Positions 16,180 to 25,002 are shown, numbered from the stretch's first letter. The stretch is 36,886 nt of DNA from Synechococcales cyanobacterium M55_K2018_004 (GCA_015295905.1 DVEB01000097.1:1-36886), one strand, 5' to 3'. Translations and numbers: made by a program. The notes: generated by a model not told the origin, from the letters alone.

Positions 16180-16434
16180 CTACTGGACCGTGGAAGCAAC
16201 GGCCTCATCTGCTTTCACAACACCCATCGGCTCCAGGCTGTATCCCACCACTAGCACACCTTGACAAAACACGCCTTGGCGGGAGCGCAGTTCAAAGGCA
16301 GGCTCTTTGCCCTGTTCAAATTCTTGGGCAGTCAACAACTTGCAGCCCTGCTCACTCATGACTAACTGGACTGGAGTTTTGCGGGTGCGAGACACGAGAT
16401 AGTGGGTGGGCTGGAACTGGTCTGTGTGGAGCAT
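16180..16434 (-). CDS. Small hypothetical protein (84 aa)
   Basis: I do not recognise this protein. The product starts MLHTDQFQPTHYLVSRTRKTPVQLV and contains EQGCKLLTAQEFEQGKEPAFELRS and QGVFCQGVLVVGYSLEPMGVV. It reads like a real soluble protein with alternating strands and two cysteines. The ATG at 16434 has GAGGT about ten bases upstream. The frame is open to 16497, but the added residues look unlike protein and lack a ribosome-binding site. It is convergent with the PTPA-CTERM gene and divergent from clpC. It may be a cyanobacteria-specific conserved hypothetical, but this is a judgement from composition only. Confidence 0.55.
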   Translation of the reverse strand: MLHTDQFQPTHYLVSRTRKTPVQLVMSEQGCKLLTAQEFEQGKEPAFELRSRQGVFCQGVLVVGYSLEPMGVVKADEAVASTVQ

Positions 16435-16610
16435 GGAGACGACCTCAAACACCTGAAAGCATTCTGTGATTACTAATATCAAGCAAAACCCTGGCAATTT
16501 GGAGGGTCTGGGGGTAGGGGAAACTCGCCCTCGGGGGGGTGGATTTGCCGACCCGTCGGGGCATTCGGTTATCCGACCTACGCAGGGTTCCGGAACCCCG
16601 ATAAAGTAAA

Positions 16611-16627
16611 TTTATGAAGTACATAAA
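16611..16627. promoter_or_regulatory. Small inverted repeat upstream of clpC
   Basis: TTTATG-aagta-CATAAA lies about 65 bases before the clpC start in an AT-rich patch. A GGGTTCCGGAACCC palindrome is at 16585-16598. Either could belong to the clpC promoter region. It is not the CIRCE heat-shock operator. Confidence 0.3.
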
Positions 16628-16692
16628 AGTTCATAGAACGCTTGGGTCTGTGAAGTATTTCGCCCCTCGCTACTGATTAGAGAGACCTCACC

Positions 16693-19188
16693 ATGTTTGA
16701 GTATTTCACTGAAAGAGCGATCGCTGCCGTGATGCGTGCCCAGGAAGAGGCTCGTCGCCTGGGTCACAATTTCGTTGGCACGGAGCAGATCCTGCTCGGT
16801 CTGATTCAGACGAAGGGCAGCATCGCCGCAGATGTATTGGCAGAACAGGGAGTCACCTTGGATGCGGCAAGGGTGGAAGTGGAAAAAATCATTGGCCGTG
16901 GTTCCGGGTTTGTGCCTGCCGAAATTCCCTTTACGCCCAAAGCCAAGCGGGTGTTTGAGCAAGCGTTTCAAGAGTCGCGTCAGTTCGACCAGCGCTACAT
17001 TGCTCCAGAACACCTCCTCTTAAGCCTGATCCGAGAAGAAGAAAGTGTAGCAGTACGAGTCTTAGAAAACCTTGGAGTTGATCTGGCTGACCTGCGAAGA
17101 CAGATCGTGAAGGCGCTCGCCGAGGTGGAAGCGGTGCCTGCTGGCGATCGGCGCGATCGCAGCGACTCTTCCCGATCCAACCGCAGCAAAACAAGCGCGT
17201 TGCAGAAATTTGGCATCAACCTGACGGAACTGGCCGCGAAAGGTCAGCTAGACCCGGTTGTGGGCCGGGAGAAAGAAATTGAGCGGGTGATCCAGCTCCT
17301 CGGTCGTCGCACCAAGAACAACCCTGTGCTGGTGGGTGAACCCGGTGTGGGAAAAACAGCGATCGCCGAAGGACTCGCCCAGCGCATTGCCTACCACGAC
17401 GTGCCCGAAATTCTGCTCGACAAGCAAGTCATTAGTCTAAACATTGGCACCCTAATTGCGGGCACTCGCTTCCGGGGTGACTTTGAGGAGCGCATCAAGC
17501 AGATTATGGACGAGGTGCGCGCCGCCGGAAACGTGATCCTTGTCATCGATGAGATCCACACCCTTGTGGGGGCAGGTTCCCTCGAGGGAGGAACTGATGC
17601 TGCCAACCTGTTGAAACCGGCCTTAGCCCGTGGCGAACTCCAGTGCATCGGCGCAACCACCCTCGATGAATACCGCCAATACATCGAGCGGGATGCAGCG
17701 CTCGAACGGCGTTTCCAGCCGGTCACTGTGGGTGAACCCAGCGTCGAAGACACGGTCGAGATTCTCCGAGGCCTACGGCAGCGCTACGAACAGCACCACC
17801 GGGTATTAATTACCGACGATGCTCTTGCTGCTGCCGCCCAGTGGTCTGCCCGATACATCACTGACCGCTTTCTGCCTGACAAGGCGATCGATCTGATGGA
17901 TGAAGCCGGGTCACGGGTACGCTTCCGCTACTCGCTCAAGTCGCCCGACAAAGCCCTGAAGCAAGAGTTGCGTCAGGTCACGGCTGAGAAGGATGAAGCG
18001 GTGCGCGTGCAAGACTTTGACAAAGCCACTCAACTGCGCGATCGCGAACTAGAACTACAAGCGCAGATCAAAGCACTCCAGCAAAACGCCTCCAGCGAAA
18101 TGCCGCTGACGGCAGATCAGCTTGCCTCCCTGCCGGCGGTGACGGCGGAAGACATCGCCCAAGTGGTCGAGTCCTGGACTGGCATTCCCGTTAGCAAGCT
18201 CACTGAGTCTGAGGCAATCTCTCTGCTGCACCTAGAAGATCGTCTGCACGAGCGAGTGATTGGTCAGGATGAAGCGGTCAAGGCGGCAGCGCGTGCCATT
18301 CGCCGCGCCCGTGTTGGCCTGAAGCATCCCGATCGCCCGATCGCCAGTTTGCTGTTCTCTGGCCCTACGGGGGTCGGCAAGACAGAGCTGGCCAAAGCCC
18401 TCGCCGTAGCACTCTTTGGTTCGGAAGAAGCACTGGTTCGGCTAGATATGTCCGAACTGATGGAGAGCCACACGGTTTCTAAGCTAATCGGTGCACCGCC
18501 GGGCTACGTTGGCTACGACGAGGGTGGACAGTTGACAGAAGCCGTCCGTCGCAAGCCCTATACCGTCGTTCTGCTAGATGAGATCGAGAAGGCTCACCCT
18601 GATGTCTTTAACCTACTGCTGCAAATCCTAGAGGATGGCCGCCTCACCGATGCTAAAGGACGAGTGGTCAGCTTTAAAAACACGCTAATCATCATGACCT
18701 CGAACCTCGGCTCGAAGGTGATTGAGAAAGGTGGCGGTGGCCTTGGCTTCGAGCTAGACGGCGGAACAGCAGCGGCACAGTACAACCGCATTCGCGATCG
18801 CGTCAACGACGAGTTGAAGCAGTACTTCCGCCCGGAATTGCTGAACCGACTGGACGAGATCATCGTCTTCCGTCAACTCAACCGCGAAGAAGTCACCCAG
18901 ATTGCCGATCTGATGATTCGGCAACTGGCAGACCATGTTGGCGGGCAGGGGGTGACGCTAGAAGTCACCGATGCCCTGAGGGATCGCCTTGTGGCTGAAG
19001 GCTTCAACCCCAGCTATGGTGCTCGCCCCCTGCGGCGCACCATGACTCGCCTGATTGAAGACAACTTGGCAGAAGCCATGCTGTTAGGCCAGATCCAAAC
19101 CGGAGAGACGGCTGTGATGGATCTGGACGATGACAACCAGGTGGTAGTCCTGCGGAAAGTGATCCAAAGCCTCCAGCCTGTGAGTTAG
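16693..19188 (+). CDS. clpC: ClpC, AAA+ unfoldase of the Clp protease
   Basis: This is the class I Hsp100 ATPase that unfolds proteins and feeds ClpP-type peptidases in the cytosol; cyanobacterial ClpC is essential and abundant. The length of 831 residues matches the family. Two Clp-N repeats lie at about 1-145. The first AAA domain has Walker A GEPGVGKT at 215-222 and Walker [16 protein letters not shown]-like coiled segment sits near 415-460 ([21 protein letters not shown]...[10 protein letters not shown]), characteristic of ClpC rather than ClpB. The second AAA domain has [13 protein letters not shown] and [16 protein letters not shown], and a D2-small domain ends the protein. The start is the ATG at 16693. 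It is followed by a hairpin and element B3 and appears monocistronic. Confidence 0.97.
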   Translation: MFEYFTERAIAAVMRAQEEARRLGHNFVGTEQILLGLIQTKGSIAADVLAEQGVTLDAARVEVEKIIGRGSGFVPAEIPFTPKAKRVFEQAFQESRQFDQRYIAPEHLLLSLIREEESVAVRVLENLGVDLADLRRQIVKALAEVEAVPAGDRRDRSDSSRSNRSKTSALQKFGINLTELAAKGQLDPVVGREKEIERVIQLLGRRTKNNPVLVGEPGVGKTAIAEGLAQRIAYHDVPEILLDKQVISLNIGTLIAGTRFRGDFEERIKQIMDEVRAAGNVILVIDEIHTLVGAGSLEGGTDAANLLKPALARGELQCIGATTLDEYRQYIERDAALERRFQPVTVGEPSVEDTVEILRGLRQRYEQHHRVLITDDALAAAAQWSARYITDRFLPDKAIDLMDEAGSRVRFRYSLKSPDKALKQELRQVTAEKDEAVRVQDFDKATQLRDRELELQAQIKALQQNASSEMPLTADQLASLPAVTAEDIAQVVESWTGIPVSKLTESEAISLLHLEDRLHERVIGQDEAVKAAARAIRRARVGLKHPDRPIASLLFSGPTGVGKTELAKALAVALFGSEEALVRLDMSELMESHTVSKLIGAPPGYVGYDEGGQLTEAVRRKPYTVVLLDEIEKAHPDVFNLLLQILEDGRLTDAKGRVVSFKNTLIIMTSNLGSKVIEKGGGGLGFELDGGTAAAQYNRIRDRVNDELKQYFRPELLNRLDEIIVFRQLNREEVTQIADLMIRQLADHVGGQGVTLEVTDALRDRLVAEGFNPSYGARPLRRTMTRLIEDNLAEAMLLGQIQTGETAVMDLDDDNQVVVLRKVIQSLQPVS

Positions 19189-19230
19189 CGCAATTACAGG
19201 GCTGATCTCTGAAAGGATGAAAGACAAGTG

Positions 19231-19259
19231 CCAGGATGCCTGCAAAGCAAGCATCCTGG
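19231..19259 (+). terminator. Hairpin after clpC
   Basis: CCAGGATGC pairs exactly with GCATCCTGG across an 11-base loop, about 43 bases after the clpC stop. No T-run follows, so termination is possible but unproven. Confidence 0.45.
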
Positions 19260-19268
19260 TATTGATCG

Positions 19269-19371
19269 TATAGTGCTACACGTATAGGTTAGGACAACGC
19301 TGGTTGTGGGAACCCCGCTGGGCAGGGTTTTCCACAACCAGCGTTTTACATCATGAGCGCATAGCGCCATA
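19269..19371 (+). repeat. Family B element, copy B3 (103 bp)
   Basis: Best-preserved copy. Left end TATAGTGCTACACG, then TAGGTTAGGACAACGC, a hairpin GGTTGTGGGAA against TTCCACAACC, and right end CATGAGCGCATAGCGCCATA. Confidence 0.9.
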
Positions 19372-19428
19372 CAGCCATACAATTGAGTCCCAACATCCTT
19401 CCCGATTGCTGCAGGAATAGGATCAAAA

Positions 19429-19456
19429 TTAGATATTGCTCGTTAGATATTGCCCG
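19429..19456. repeat. Short tandem duplication, 14 bp x 2
   Basis: TTAGATATTGCTCG is followed directly by TTAGATATTGCCCG (one difference), 17 bases before the mnmH start codon. Confidence 0.85.
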
Positions 19457-19473
19457 CTCGCACTGTTCCCCCC

Positions 19474-20523
19474 ATGCCCTACTCGCTCACTGTTGCCGAT
19501 TTCCTCCAGGCCGAGACTCCCATCCTGGATGTCCGCAGCCCCGCAGAATTTGCCCAAGGCCACATTCCTGGTGCGGTTAGCTTTCCGTTGTTTAGCGATG
19601 AGGAGCGAGCGCAGGTGGGCACCTGCTATAAGCACCAGGGCCGAGACGCAGCAGTAGAGTTAGGGTTCGCGATTGTCGGTCCCAAATTGGCGAGTTTCCT
19701 GACTCAGGCGAAAGCCCTGGCTCCCCACCGACAAGTCCGTCTGCACTGTTGGCGGGGAGGGATGCGCAGTGAAGCAGTGGCTTGGGCCCTGGAAATGGCA
19801 GGTTTTCAGGTGACTACTCTCGTGGGAGGATACAAAGCCTTTCGCCGCTGGGCACTCGCGACGTTTCATGAAAAACGTCCGATTGTCATTTTGGGAGGGA
19901 TGACAGGCACCGGTAAGACCGAGATTCTTCACGCGCTGGCGGCAGCAGGAGAACCAGTGTTGGATCTAGAGGCGATCGCCAATCATCGTGGCAGCAGCTT
20001 CGGCGCAATAGGCCTCCCCCCCCAACCGACGAACGAACAGTTTGAAAATGAGATTGCCCTCCAGTGGTCACGCTTTAATCCTCAAAGACCTGTGTGGATC
20101 GAGGCCGAGAGCAAACGCATCGGGCTTTGCCGCATCCCTGAAGCATTGTTTCGTCAAATGGACGATGCTCCCATCCTAGAGGTTGTCCGTTCCTACGAAG
20201 AGCGCCTCCAGCATTTGATTGACATCTACGGTGCCTTTTCCACAGACGCACTGGTGACTGCGACGGAGCGAATTCGTAAACGGCTGGGGGGCTTGCGCAC
20301 CCAGGAGGCGATCGCCTACTTGCGAGAGCGTCGCCTTGCCGAAGCGCTCCACATTATCCTCACCTACTACGACAAGACCTATACCTATGACCTTCAGCGA
20401 CGCAACGTTACTGTGGTTCCTGTCAACTTAGTTGGCTGCTCTGCGCGTCAGGGCGCTCAACGGTTAATCGCTGCGGCTCAACACCTCCAAGCCCATCCTA
20501 TTCCCCTAAAGCAATGCAACTGA
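19474..20523 (+). CDS. mnmH: tRNA 2-selenouridine/geranyl-2-thiouridine synthase
   Basis: MnmH (SelU, YbbB) modifies the wobble 2-thiouridine of certain tRNAs, via an S-geranyl intermediate, to 2-selenouridine when selenophosphate is present. The 349-residue product has a rhodanese domain (about 1-130) with the active cysteine C92 in HCWRGGMRSE and an upstream CYKHQG segment. A C-terminal P-loop domain follows (GGMTGTGKTE at 141-150) with the family sequences EAIANHRGSSFG and ESKRIG. The start is the ATG at 19474; the open frame begins at a TTG at 19450 with no support. It overlaps the next gene by ten bases, so the two are probably translationally coupled. No selD (selenophosphate synthase) is in the window. 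Confidence 0.93.
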   Translation: MPYSLTVADFLQAETPILDVRSPAEFAQGHIPGAVSFPLFSDEERAQVGTCYKHQGRDAAVELGFAIVGPKLASFLTQAKALAPHRQVRLHCWRGGMRSEAVAWALEMAGFQVTTLVGGYKAFRRWALATFHEKRPIVILGGMTGTGKTEILHALAAAGEPVLDLEAIANHRGSSFGAIGLPPQPTNEQFENEIALQWSRFNPQRPVWIEAESKRIGLCRIPEALFRQMDDAPILEVVRSYEERLQHLIDIYGAFSTDALVTATERIRKRLGGLRTQEAIAYLRERRLAEALHIILTYYDKTYTYDLQRRNVTVVPVNLVGCSARQGAQRLIAAAQHLQAHPIPLKQCN

Positions 20524-20891
20524 CGCTGACACCCACAACCCTGCAAATTCACCTGACTGGACAAGAACGGCTTTGGGCATTCCATCTGGGTTGCTTGATT
20601 GAAGTCCCGCTTACAAAAATCACCCGTGTGACTACCGAGCTGCCCGTCAGTACCTGGCGCGAAATCCGTGCCCCTGGCACCTATCTTCCCGGTGTTATCA
20701 AGGCAGGGACCTATTACACTGAGCGAGGTCGTGAGTTTTGGTATGTGACGGATTGGTCGTCTGTGCTTCATCTTGAGATTCAAGATGACTATTATCAGGA
20801 GATTATCCTCACAGTTGCCGATCACTTAACCTGGGTGGAACGCATTCGTCAACGTATATCTCCTCCCATTCAGTTCTCAGTTGATACTTGA
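20514..20891 (+). CDS. Hypothetical protein in RNA-modification cluster (125 aa)
   Basis: I cannot name this protein. It has 125 residues, no signal peptide and no membrane segment. The strand-rich pattern (LTLTPTTLQIHLTGQERLWAFHLG, CLIEVPLTKITRVTTELP) ends in an amphipathic helix (TVADHLTWVERIRQRI), which resembles a small PH-like barrel. Conserved-looking aromatics lie in IRAPGTYLPGVIKAGTYYTERGREFWYV. The start ATG lies inside the last codons of mnmH (overlap 20514-20523), and the methyltransferase start is 25 bases after its stop, which strongly suggests one transcript. A role beside RNA modification is inferred only from this position. Confidence 0.75.
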   Translation: MQLTLTPTTLQIHLTGQERLWAFHLGCLIEVPLTKITRVTTELPVSTWREIRAPGTYLPGVIKAGTYYTERGREFWYVTDWSSVLHLEIQDDYYQEIILTVADHLTWVERIRQRISPPIQFSVDT

Positions 20892-20916
20892 GCATGATCA
20901 CAAACGCATAACACTC

Positions 20917-21873
20917 ATGTCTGGGCAAGCCTCTAATTTATTACTCAAATTCAGTCGTCATTTGTTTTCCGATCCGATTCAGCAAGCACAGTTTGTAGAG
21001 GCATTAATTCACCCCAAATCTTTTGCGCCCTGCATTCTCTGGTGTCAACCGCGTCCAGCAGAATTACCGTTTCAGCCAGAACCCCCCCTTCCTTGGCAAC
21101 CTGACTTTGTAGATCGATTGGCGATCGCCACCAAACCTGGCAAGCACCCCCTCCACGACGCTGGCCACTACTACTGTTTAGACTTTTCTTCTGTCTTTGC
21201 CGCCGCCGTTTTGCTAGCCATTGCGTCACCTGTTGAGGTCATTTTTGATATGTGCGCCTCACCGGGAGGGAAAAGTATTTTTGCCTGGCGGGCCCTTCAC
21301 CCCCAGGTGTTGTTTGCTAACGAAGTGATTGGCAAACGCATGGCAGCCTTAGTTGCAAACCTGAAACGATGCCGCGTGAGCAGGGCGATCGCCCTCAGCC
21401 TCGACTCCAAAGTTCTGTCTGAAACACTAGCGAAAACAGCGGATGTGGTGCTGGTAGACGCCCCCTGCACTGGACAATCACTACTCGCCAAAGGGGACAA
21501 AGCCCCTGGTTGTTTTCACCCAGTGACGATCAACAAAAATGCGAATCGCCAAAAACGAATTGTGGCAAACTCTGCTCAGCTCGTTGCCCCCCAAGGCTAT
21601 TTGGCTTATATGACCTGCGCCTATTCCCCTGAAGAAAATGAGCAAGTCTGCACCTGGTTCCTCAGTCGCTTTCCTCAATTTCAGCCAGTCGAAGTTGCCT
21701 TCTTAAAAGACTATCAATCCCCCCTGACCACGCTGCCTTGTTATCGGATTTTTCCCCAAGATGGACTGGGAGCAGGCGCGTTTAGCTGTCTGTTTCAGAA
21801 CACAGCGTCTGGCGACAAGCAAAGTATCCCTGAGTCTTTTTGGCATCGCCCTGGATTGGTGCATTTGGGCTGA
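20917..21873 (+). CDS. RsmB/NSUN-type RNA m5C methyltransferase
   Basis: This SAM-dependent RNA cytosine-5 methyltransferase has 318 residues from the ATG at 20917. The SAM loop is DMCASPGGKS (111-120). The two catalytic cysteines of the family are in DAPCTG (C184) and in MTCAYSPEENEQV (C234), so it should be active. It is shorter than RsmB because it lacks the N-terminal NusB-like domain, and no PUA domain is obvious. The target could be rRNA or tRNA; the sequence does not decide. A TTG at 20881 is the first in-frame start but overlaps the upstream gene and is less likely. It is the last gene of a likely three-gene cluster with mnmH. Confidence 0.9.
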   Translation: MSGQASNLLLKFSRHLFSDPIQQAQFVEALIHPKSFAPCILWCQPRPAELPFQPEPPLPWQPDFVDRLAIATKPGKHPLHDAGHYYCLDFSSVFAAAVLLAIASPVEVIFDMCASPGGKSIFAWRALHPQVLFANEVIGKRMAALVANLKRCRVSRAIALSLDSKVLSETLAKTADVVLVDAPCTGQSLLAKGDKAPGCFHPVTINKNANRQKRIVANSAQLVAPQGYLAYMTCAYSPEENEQVCTWFLSRFPQFQPVEVAFLKDYQSPLTTLPCYRIFPQDGLGAGAFSCLFQNTASGDKQSIPESFWHRPGLVHLG

Positions 21874-21960
21874 GGGGGTCTCGGACTAGGCTGCTGGCAC
21901 CCTCGCTATGCTACTCTGAGGACGGTTTGTGCTGATTTGTTTGTCCTGATTGATTTGTTT

Positions 21961-22063
21961 ACAGCGCTACGCGCTCATGCTTTAGAACGCGGTTTATGGG
22001 AGACCCCACAGCACGACGTTTCCCACAAACCGCGTTGTCCTAGCCTATGCGTGTAGTGCTATA
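21961..22063 (-). repeat. Family B element, copy B4 (103 bp)
   Basis: Reverse orientation. It begins with the right end (ACAGCGCTACGCGCTCATG), has a hairpin GCGGTTTATGGGA against TCCCACAAACCGC, and ends GTGTAGTGCTATA. It lies 88 bases after the methyltransferase stop. Confidence 0.88.
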
Positions 22064-22068
22064 TCCTG

Positions 22069-22091
22069 ATTGACAGTGATAATTGACAGTG
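22069..22091. repeat. Partial tandem duplication, 13-bp period
   Basis: ATTGACAGTG occurs twice with a 13-base period, just before the permease start and right after B4. Confidence 0.6.
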
Positions 22092-22113
22092 CGATCGCCC
22101 CCAAAGGGTCAAG

Positions 22114-23025
22114 ATGGTAATACGTTCGGTTTCCCAAAATTGGCAGACGCTCGTTCAAAGGCTCACACCCTACTTGTTTTTGCTGCCTGCACTGCTGGTC
22201 TTGGGAGTAACTGTGTTTTATCCAGCACTTCAGGCGTTTTACCTGAGTTTTACGGAGTACGGGTTTGATATTACCCAGCCGCCCCAGTGGGTTGGGTTGG
22301 CCAATTTCCGGCGGTTAGTGGGCGATCGCGTCTTCTGGCGAACCCTGGGCAACACCATGCTCTACCTAGTAGGTGTGGTGCCCATCCTAGTCGTTCTACC
22401 TCTGGGACTTGCCATTCTTGTGAACCGTGCTTTACCAGGAATTCGCTGGTTCCGTGCGGCATACTACACCCCCGTGGTGATTTCAATGGTGGTGGCAGGG
22501 ATTGCTTGGCGCTGGTTGTATGCAGAGACAGGGTTATTGAACCAACTGCTGCAATGGTTGCGGCTTGCAGAAACAGGAGTGCCCTGGCTGACCAGTCCCC
22601 AGTTGGCGCTCTTTAGCGTCATGGTGGTGACGATCTGGAAAGGCCTAGGATATTACATGGTGATTTACCTAGCAGGGCTACAGGCCATTCCAACTGACCT
22701 GTACGAAGCTGCTGCCATTGATGGCTCCGATGGATGGCAGCAGCACTGGGATATTACAGTTCCCCTGATGCGGCCTTACCTGTTGCTGGTGGCGGTCATC
22801 TCTGCCATTTCGGCCACCAAGGTGTTTGAAGAAGTGTTTATTATGACGCAGGGAGGCCCCCGCAACAGTTCAAAAACGATTGTGTACTACGTTTATGAAC
22901 AAGCGTTTCAAGACCTGGAGATGAGCTATGCCTGCACCATTGGTCTGGTGTTGTTTCTGCTGATTCTAGGACTGTCCATGCTGCGCCTTAGCTTCAGTCG
23001 AGAATCGGGCAACCTAGTGGCCTAA
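22114..23025 (+). CDS. Sugar ABC transporter permease, MalF/UgpA type
   Basis: This 303-residue inner-membrane permease belongs to the binding-protein-dependent family that imports sugars, polyols or osmolytes. Six membrane segments can be seen (LTPYLFLLPALLVLGVTVFY, TMLYLVGVVPILVVLPLGLAI, ISMVVAGIAWRWLY, ALFSVMVVTIWKGLGYYMVIYLAG, LLLVAVISAISATKVF, IGLVLFLLILGLSM). The cytoplasmic EAA loop that docks the ATPase is YEAAAIDGSDGWQQHWDITVPLM. The ATG at 22114 has AAAGGG upstream. This fold normally pairs with a MalG-type permease, an ATPase and a binding protein. None is beside it and the next gene is on the other strand, so its partners must be elsewhere. Confidence 0.92.
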   Translation: MVIRSVSQNWQTLVQRLTPYLFLLPALLVLGVTVFYPALQAFYLSFTEYGFDITQPPQWVGLANFRRLVGDRVFWRTLGNTMLYLVGVVPILVVLPLGLAILVNRALPGIRWFRAAYYTPVVISMVVAGIAWRWLYAETGLLNQLLQWLRLAETGVPWLTSPQLALFSVMVVTIWKGLGYYMVIYLAGLQAIPTDLYEAAAIDGSDGWQQHWDITVPLMRPYLLLVAVISAISATKVFEEVFIMTQGGPRNSSKTIVYYVYEQAFQDLEMSYACTIGLVLFLLILGLSMLRLSFSRESGNLVA

Positions 23026-23046
23026 GGGCAGCCTGAGTCTTGGTGA

Positions 23047-23262
23047 CTAAGGAGCAACGGGTGATTTCCGGTACCCTCCGGTGCGATCGCCTCCATTCCA
23101 ACCGACGCCTTGCAGGTGACACATTGCCGCAGCATAGGACTCAGAGGTCAAGCGCCGATCGGCCAACCACTGCTGCAACTTTGGCTGCGATCGAGACAGT
23201 CGGCATCTAACCCAATCTTCAACCCCCTCCGATAGTCGGGGCACTGTGACTGAACTATCCAT
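23047..23262 (-). CDS. Small hypothetical protein (71 aa)
   Basis: This is a possible gene of about 71 residues from the ATG at 23262 (MDSSVTVPRLSEGVEDWVRCRLSRSQPKLQQWLADRRLTSESYAAAMCHLQ). The first 50 residues look like a genuine helical protein. The tail, rich in Gly and Arg, does not. A GGAG lies about 14 bases before the ATG, which is a rather long spacing. The ORF opens further upstream but without support. It is convergent with the permease gene. The function is unknown and the gene itself is uncertain. Confidence 0.45.
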   Translation of the reverse strand: MDSSVTVPRLSEGVEDWVRCRLSRSQPKLQQWLADRRLTSESYAAAMCHLQGVGWNGGDRTGGYRKSPVAP

Positions 23263-23453
23263 CGTTTTGCTGCCAACTCCAAGCGATGCTACTAATGTCG
23301 CCCCTCTGCTGCGTTTTGGCGTCAAACTTAAGTAAGACTTTTGCTTTAGTCAAAATGCGCGCCATTGGCGGCAGTGAGCAGGGTTTCTGGGGGAGGACAC
23401 GCCCTGAAAGACTGTAAACTTTTATTAAGTCTAGTGTGTGTGCCTTTGCTGCT

Positions 23454-24008
23454 ATGTCACTCCCACCCATCTCGATTGGACGATTTTTGAGTCTGCTGCT
23501 CTGTGTCTGCCTATTAGGTTGCTTCAGTTGGGTTCCAAGCGCGATCGCCCTTGGTGGTCCCCAGCCCGAACTCCAAGCTCCTGCCCCGCAATTTACCCTG
23601 CCCACCAACGTGGGGGATGGTGAAATCTCGCTGTCTGATTACCGGGGCGAGTGGGTGGTCGTTTACTTCTATCCCAAAGACTTTACATCGGGCTGCACGT
23701 TGGAAGCCCGACGGTTCCAGCAAGACTTGCCAAAATATCAACAGCGCCACACCCAAATTTTGGGCATCAGCGTGGATGATGTGGATTCGCACCGAGAGTT
23801 CTGTGACGCTGAGGGGCTGAAGTTTCCATTATTGGCAGATGTGGATGGTGCTGTCAGCAAAGCCTATGGCTCCTGGTTGAGTGGGATGTCTCTGCGACAT
23901 ACCTATATCATTGACCCAGAGGGCACGTTGAGGGCGCGTTTTTTAGGGGTGAATCCAGCCATTCACAGCACTGAGGTACTGGCAAAACTGGATGAACTCC
24001 AGTCCTGA
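23454..24008 (+). CDS. Exported PrxQ/BCP-type peroxiredoxin
   Basis: This is a thiol peroxidase of the AhpC/TSA superfamily, 184 residues from the ATG at 23454. The N-terminus is a signal peptide (LSLLLCVCLLGCFSWVPSAIALG). It could end at AIA or be a lipoprotein signal (LLGC). The peroxidase fold starts near APAPQFTLPTNVGDGEISLSDYRG, and the peroxidatic site is KDFTSGCTLEARRF with C81. In PrxQ the resolving cysteine normally follows five residues later; here that position is R86. It therefore looks like a one-Cys enzyme, or it uses another cysteine (REFCDAEG). It is expected in the periplasm or thylakoid lumen and would need an external thiol donor. Confidence 0.88.
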   Translation: MSLPPISIGRFLSLLLCVCLLGCFSWVPSAIALGGPQPELQAPAPQFTLPTNVGDGEISLSDYRGEWVVVYFYPKDFTSGCTLEARRFQQDLPKYQQRHTQILGISVDDVDSHREFCDAEGLKFPLLADVDGAVSKAYGSWLSGMSLRHTYIIDPEGTLRARFLGVNPAIHSTEVLAKLDELQS

Positions 24009-24110
24009 ACAGTGTTGCAGGTGTGCAAACAGCAGCACACCCCCCTCAAGCACCACGGCATCCGTTCAACAAAGCGGGTGTCGCTCGCCAACGACGGCAC
24101 GGCACAGCGC

Positions 24111-24139
24111 TAGAACGGCAACCCATCGAGGGGTATAAT
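24111..24139 (+). promoter_or_regulatory. Candidate promoter for the MOSC gene
   Basis: A perfect TATAAT (24134-24139) lies 60 bases before the MOSC start codon. The matching -35 position with a 17-base spacer (TAGAAC) fits only three of six bases. Confidence 0.5.
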
Positions 24140-24198
24140 AGCGCGACCTTATCCAGCCAATGCTGGGCTGCCCCTGTCCTCTCTTCATCGGTGTCGCC

Positions 24199-24993
24199 AT
24201 GCATCTCTCCAACATCCTCCTCTATCCGATCAAGTCCCTCGACGGCATTGCGGTAGAGACGGCCTCAATCCTGCCAGGGGGGTCTCTAGCCCACGACCGG
24301 GAGTTTGCCCTAGTGGATGAGATGGGGCGCGTTGTGAATGCCAAGCGAACAGCGCAAATCCAACGAATCCGATCGACCTATGACTTGGCCGCCCGGACGG
24401 TGACGCTGGGGGTGCAGGGCGAATACTCGCGGCAGACCTTTCATTTAGATCACGAACGATCGCTCCTAGAAGCTTGGTTTTCCGATTACTTTGGCTACCC
24501 GGTCTGGTTGCAACAAAACCTGCACATGGGTTTTCCTGATGACACCGATGCCTCCGGGCCGACGCTAGTGAGTGTGGCAACCCTGGAAACTGTTGCCGCC
24601 TGGTTTCCGGGGAGCACCCTGGAAGAAATGCGCGATCGCTTCCGCAGCAATCTTGAAATTGCGGGGACTCCCCCTTTCTGGGAAGACCAATTGCTGGCAA
24701 AACCAGGCGAAGTCGTGCCTTTCCAGATTGGCGAGGTCACTCTGCTGGGCAATAATCCCTGTCAGCGCTGTGTGGTTCCCACCCGCCACCCCCAAACCGC
24801 CGCAGTAACTGCCCAGTTTCAAAACCGCTTCTCTGCTCTCCGCAGTGAAACCCTCCCCGATTGGGCTCCCATCTCCCGCTTCAACTACTTCTATAAACTG
24901 ACGTTGAATACAAAGGTGCCAACGACAGAAGCCGGAAAGGTTTTGCGGCTAGGAGATGGGGTGAAGTTAGCAGTTTCCCCAGAGCAGCCATAA
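24199..24993 (+). CDS. MOSC-domain protein (molybdenum cofactor sulfurase-like C-terminal family)
   Basis: This is a 264-residue soluble protein. The N-terminal MOSC-associated beta-barrel covers about 1-115 (MHLSNILLYPIKSLDGI, then LVDEMGRVVNAKRTAQIQRIR). The MOSC domain follows, with the conserved cysteine in LGNNPCQRCVVPTRHP and the upstream RFRSNLEIAG segment. MOSC proteins carry sulfur or act as molybdenum-cofactor-dependent reductases of N-hydroxylated compounds, in the mARC/YcbX group. This one has no ferredoxin domain, unlike YcbX. The ATG at 24199 begins the recognised domain; an earlier in-frame start at 24160 is not needed. It is preceded by a good TATAAT box and seems monocistronic. 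Confidence 0.88.
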   Translation: MHLSNILLYPIKSLDGIAVETASILPGGSLAHDREFALVDEMGRVVNAKRTAQIQRIRSTYDLAARTVTLGVQGEYSRQTFHLDHERSLLEAWFSDYFGYPVWLQQNLHMGFPDDTDASGPTLVSVATLETVAAWFPGSTLEEMRDRFRSNLEIAGTPPFWEDQLLAKPGEVVPFQIGEVTLLGNNPCQRCVVPTRHPQTAAVTAQFQNRFSALRSETLPDWAPISRFNYFYKLTLNTKVPTTEAGKVLRLGDGVKLAVSPEQP

Positions 24994-25002
24994 ACTGGAG
25001 CT

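Noticed and set aside
16570-16692. CIRCE/HrcA heat-shock operator before clpC
   Set aside because: The expected TTAGCACTC-N9-GAGTGCTAA is absent; only short unrelated inverted repeats were found.
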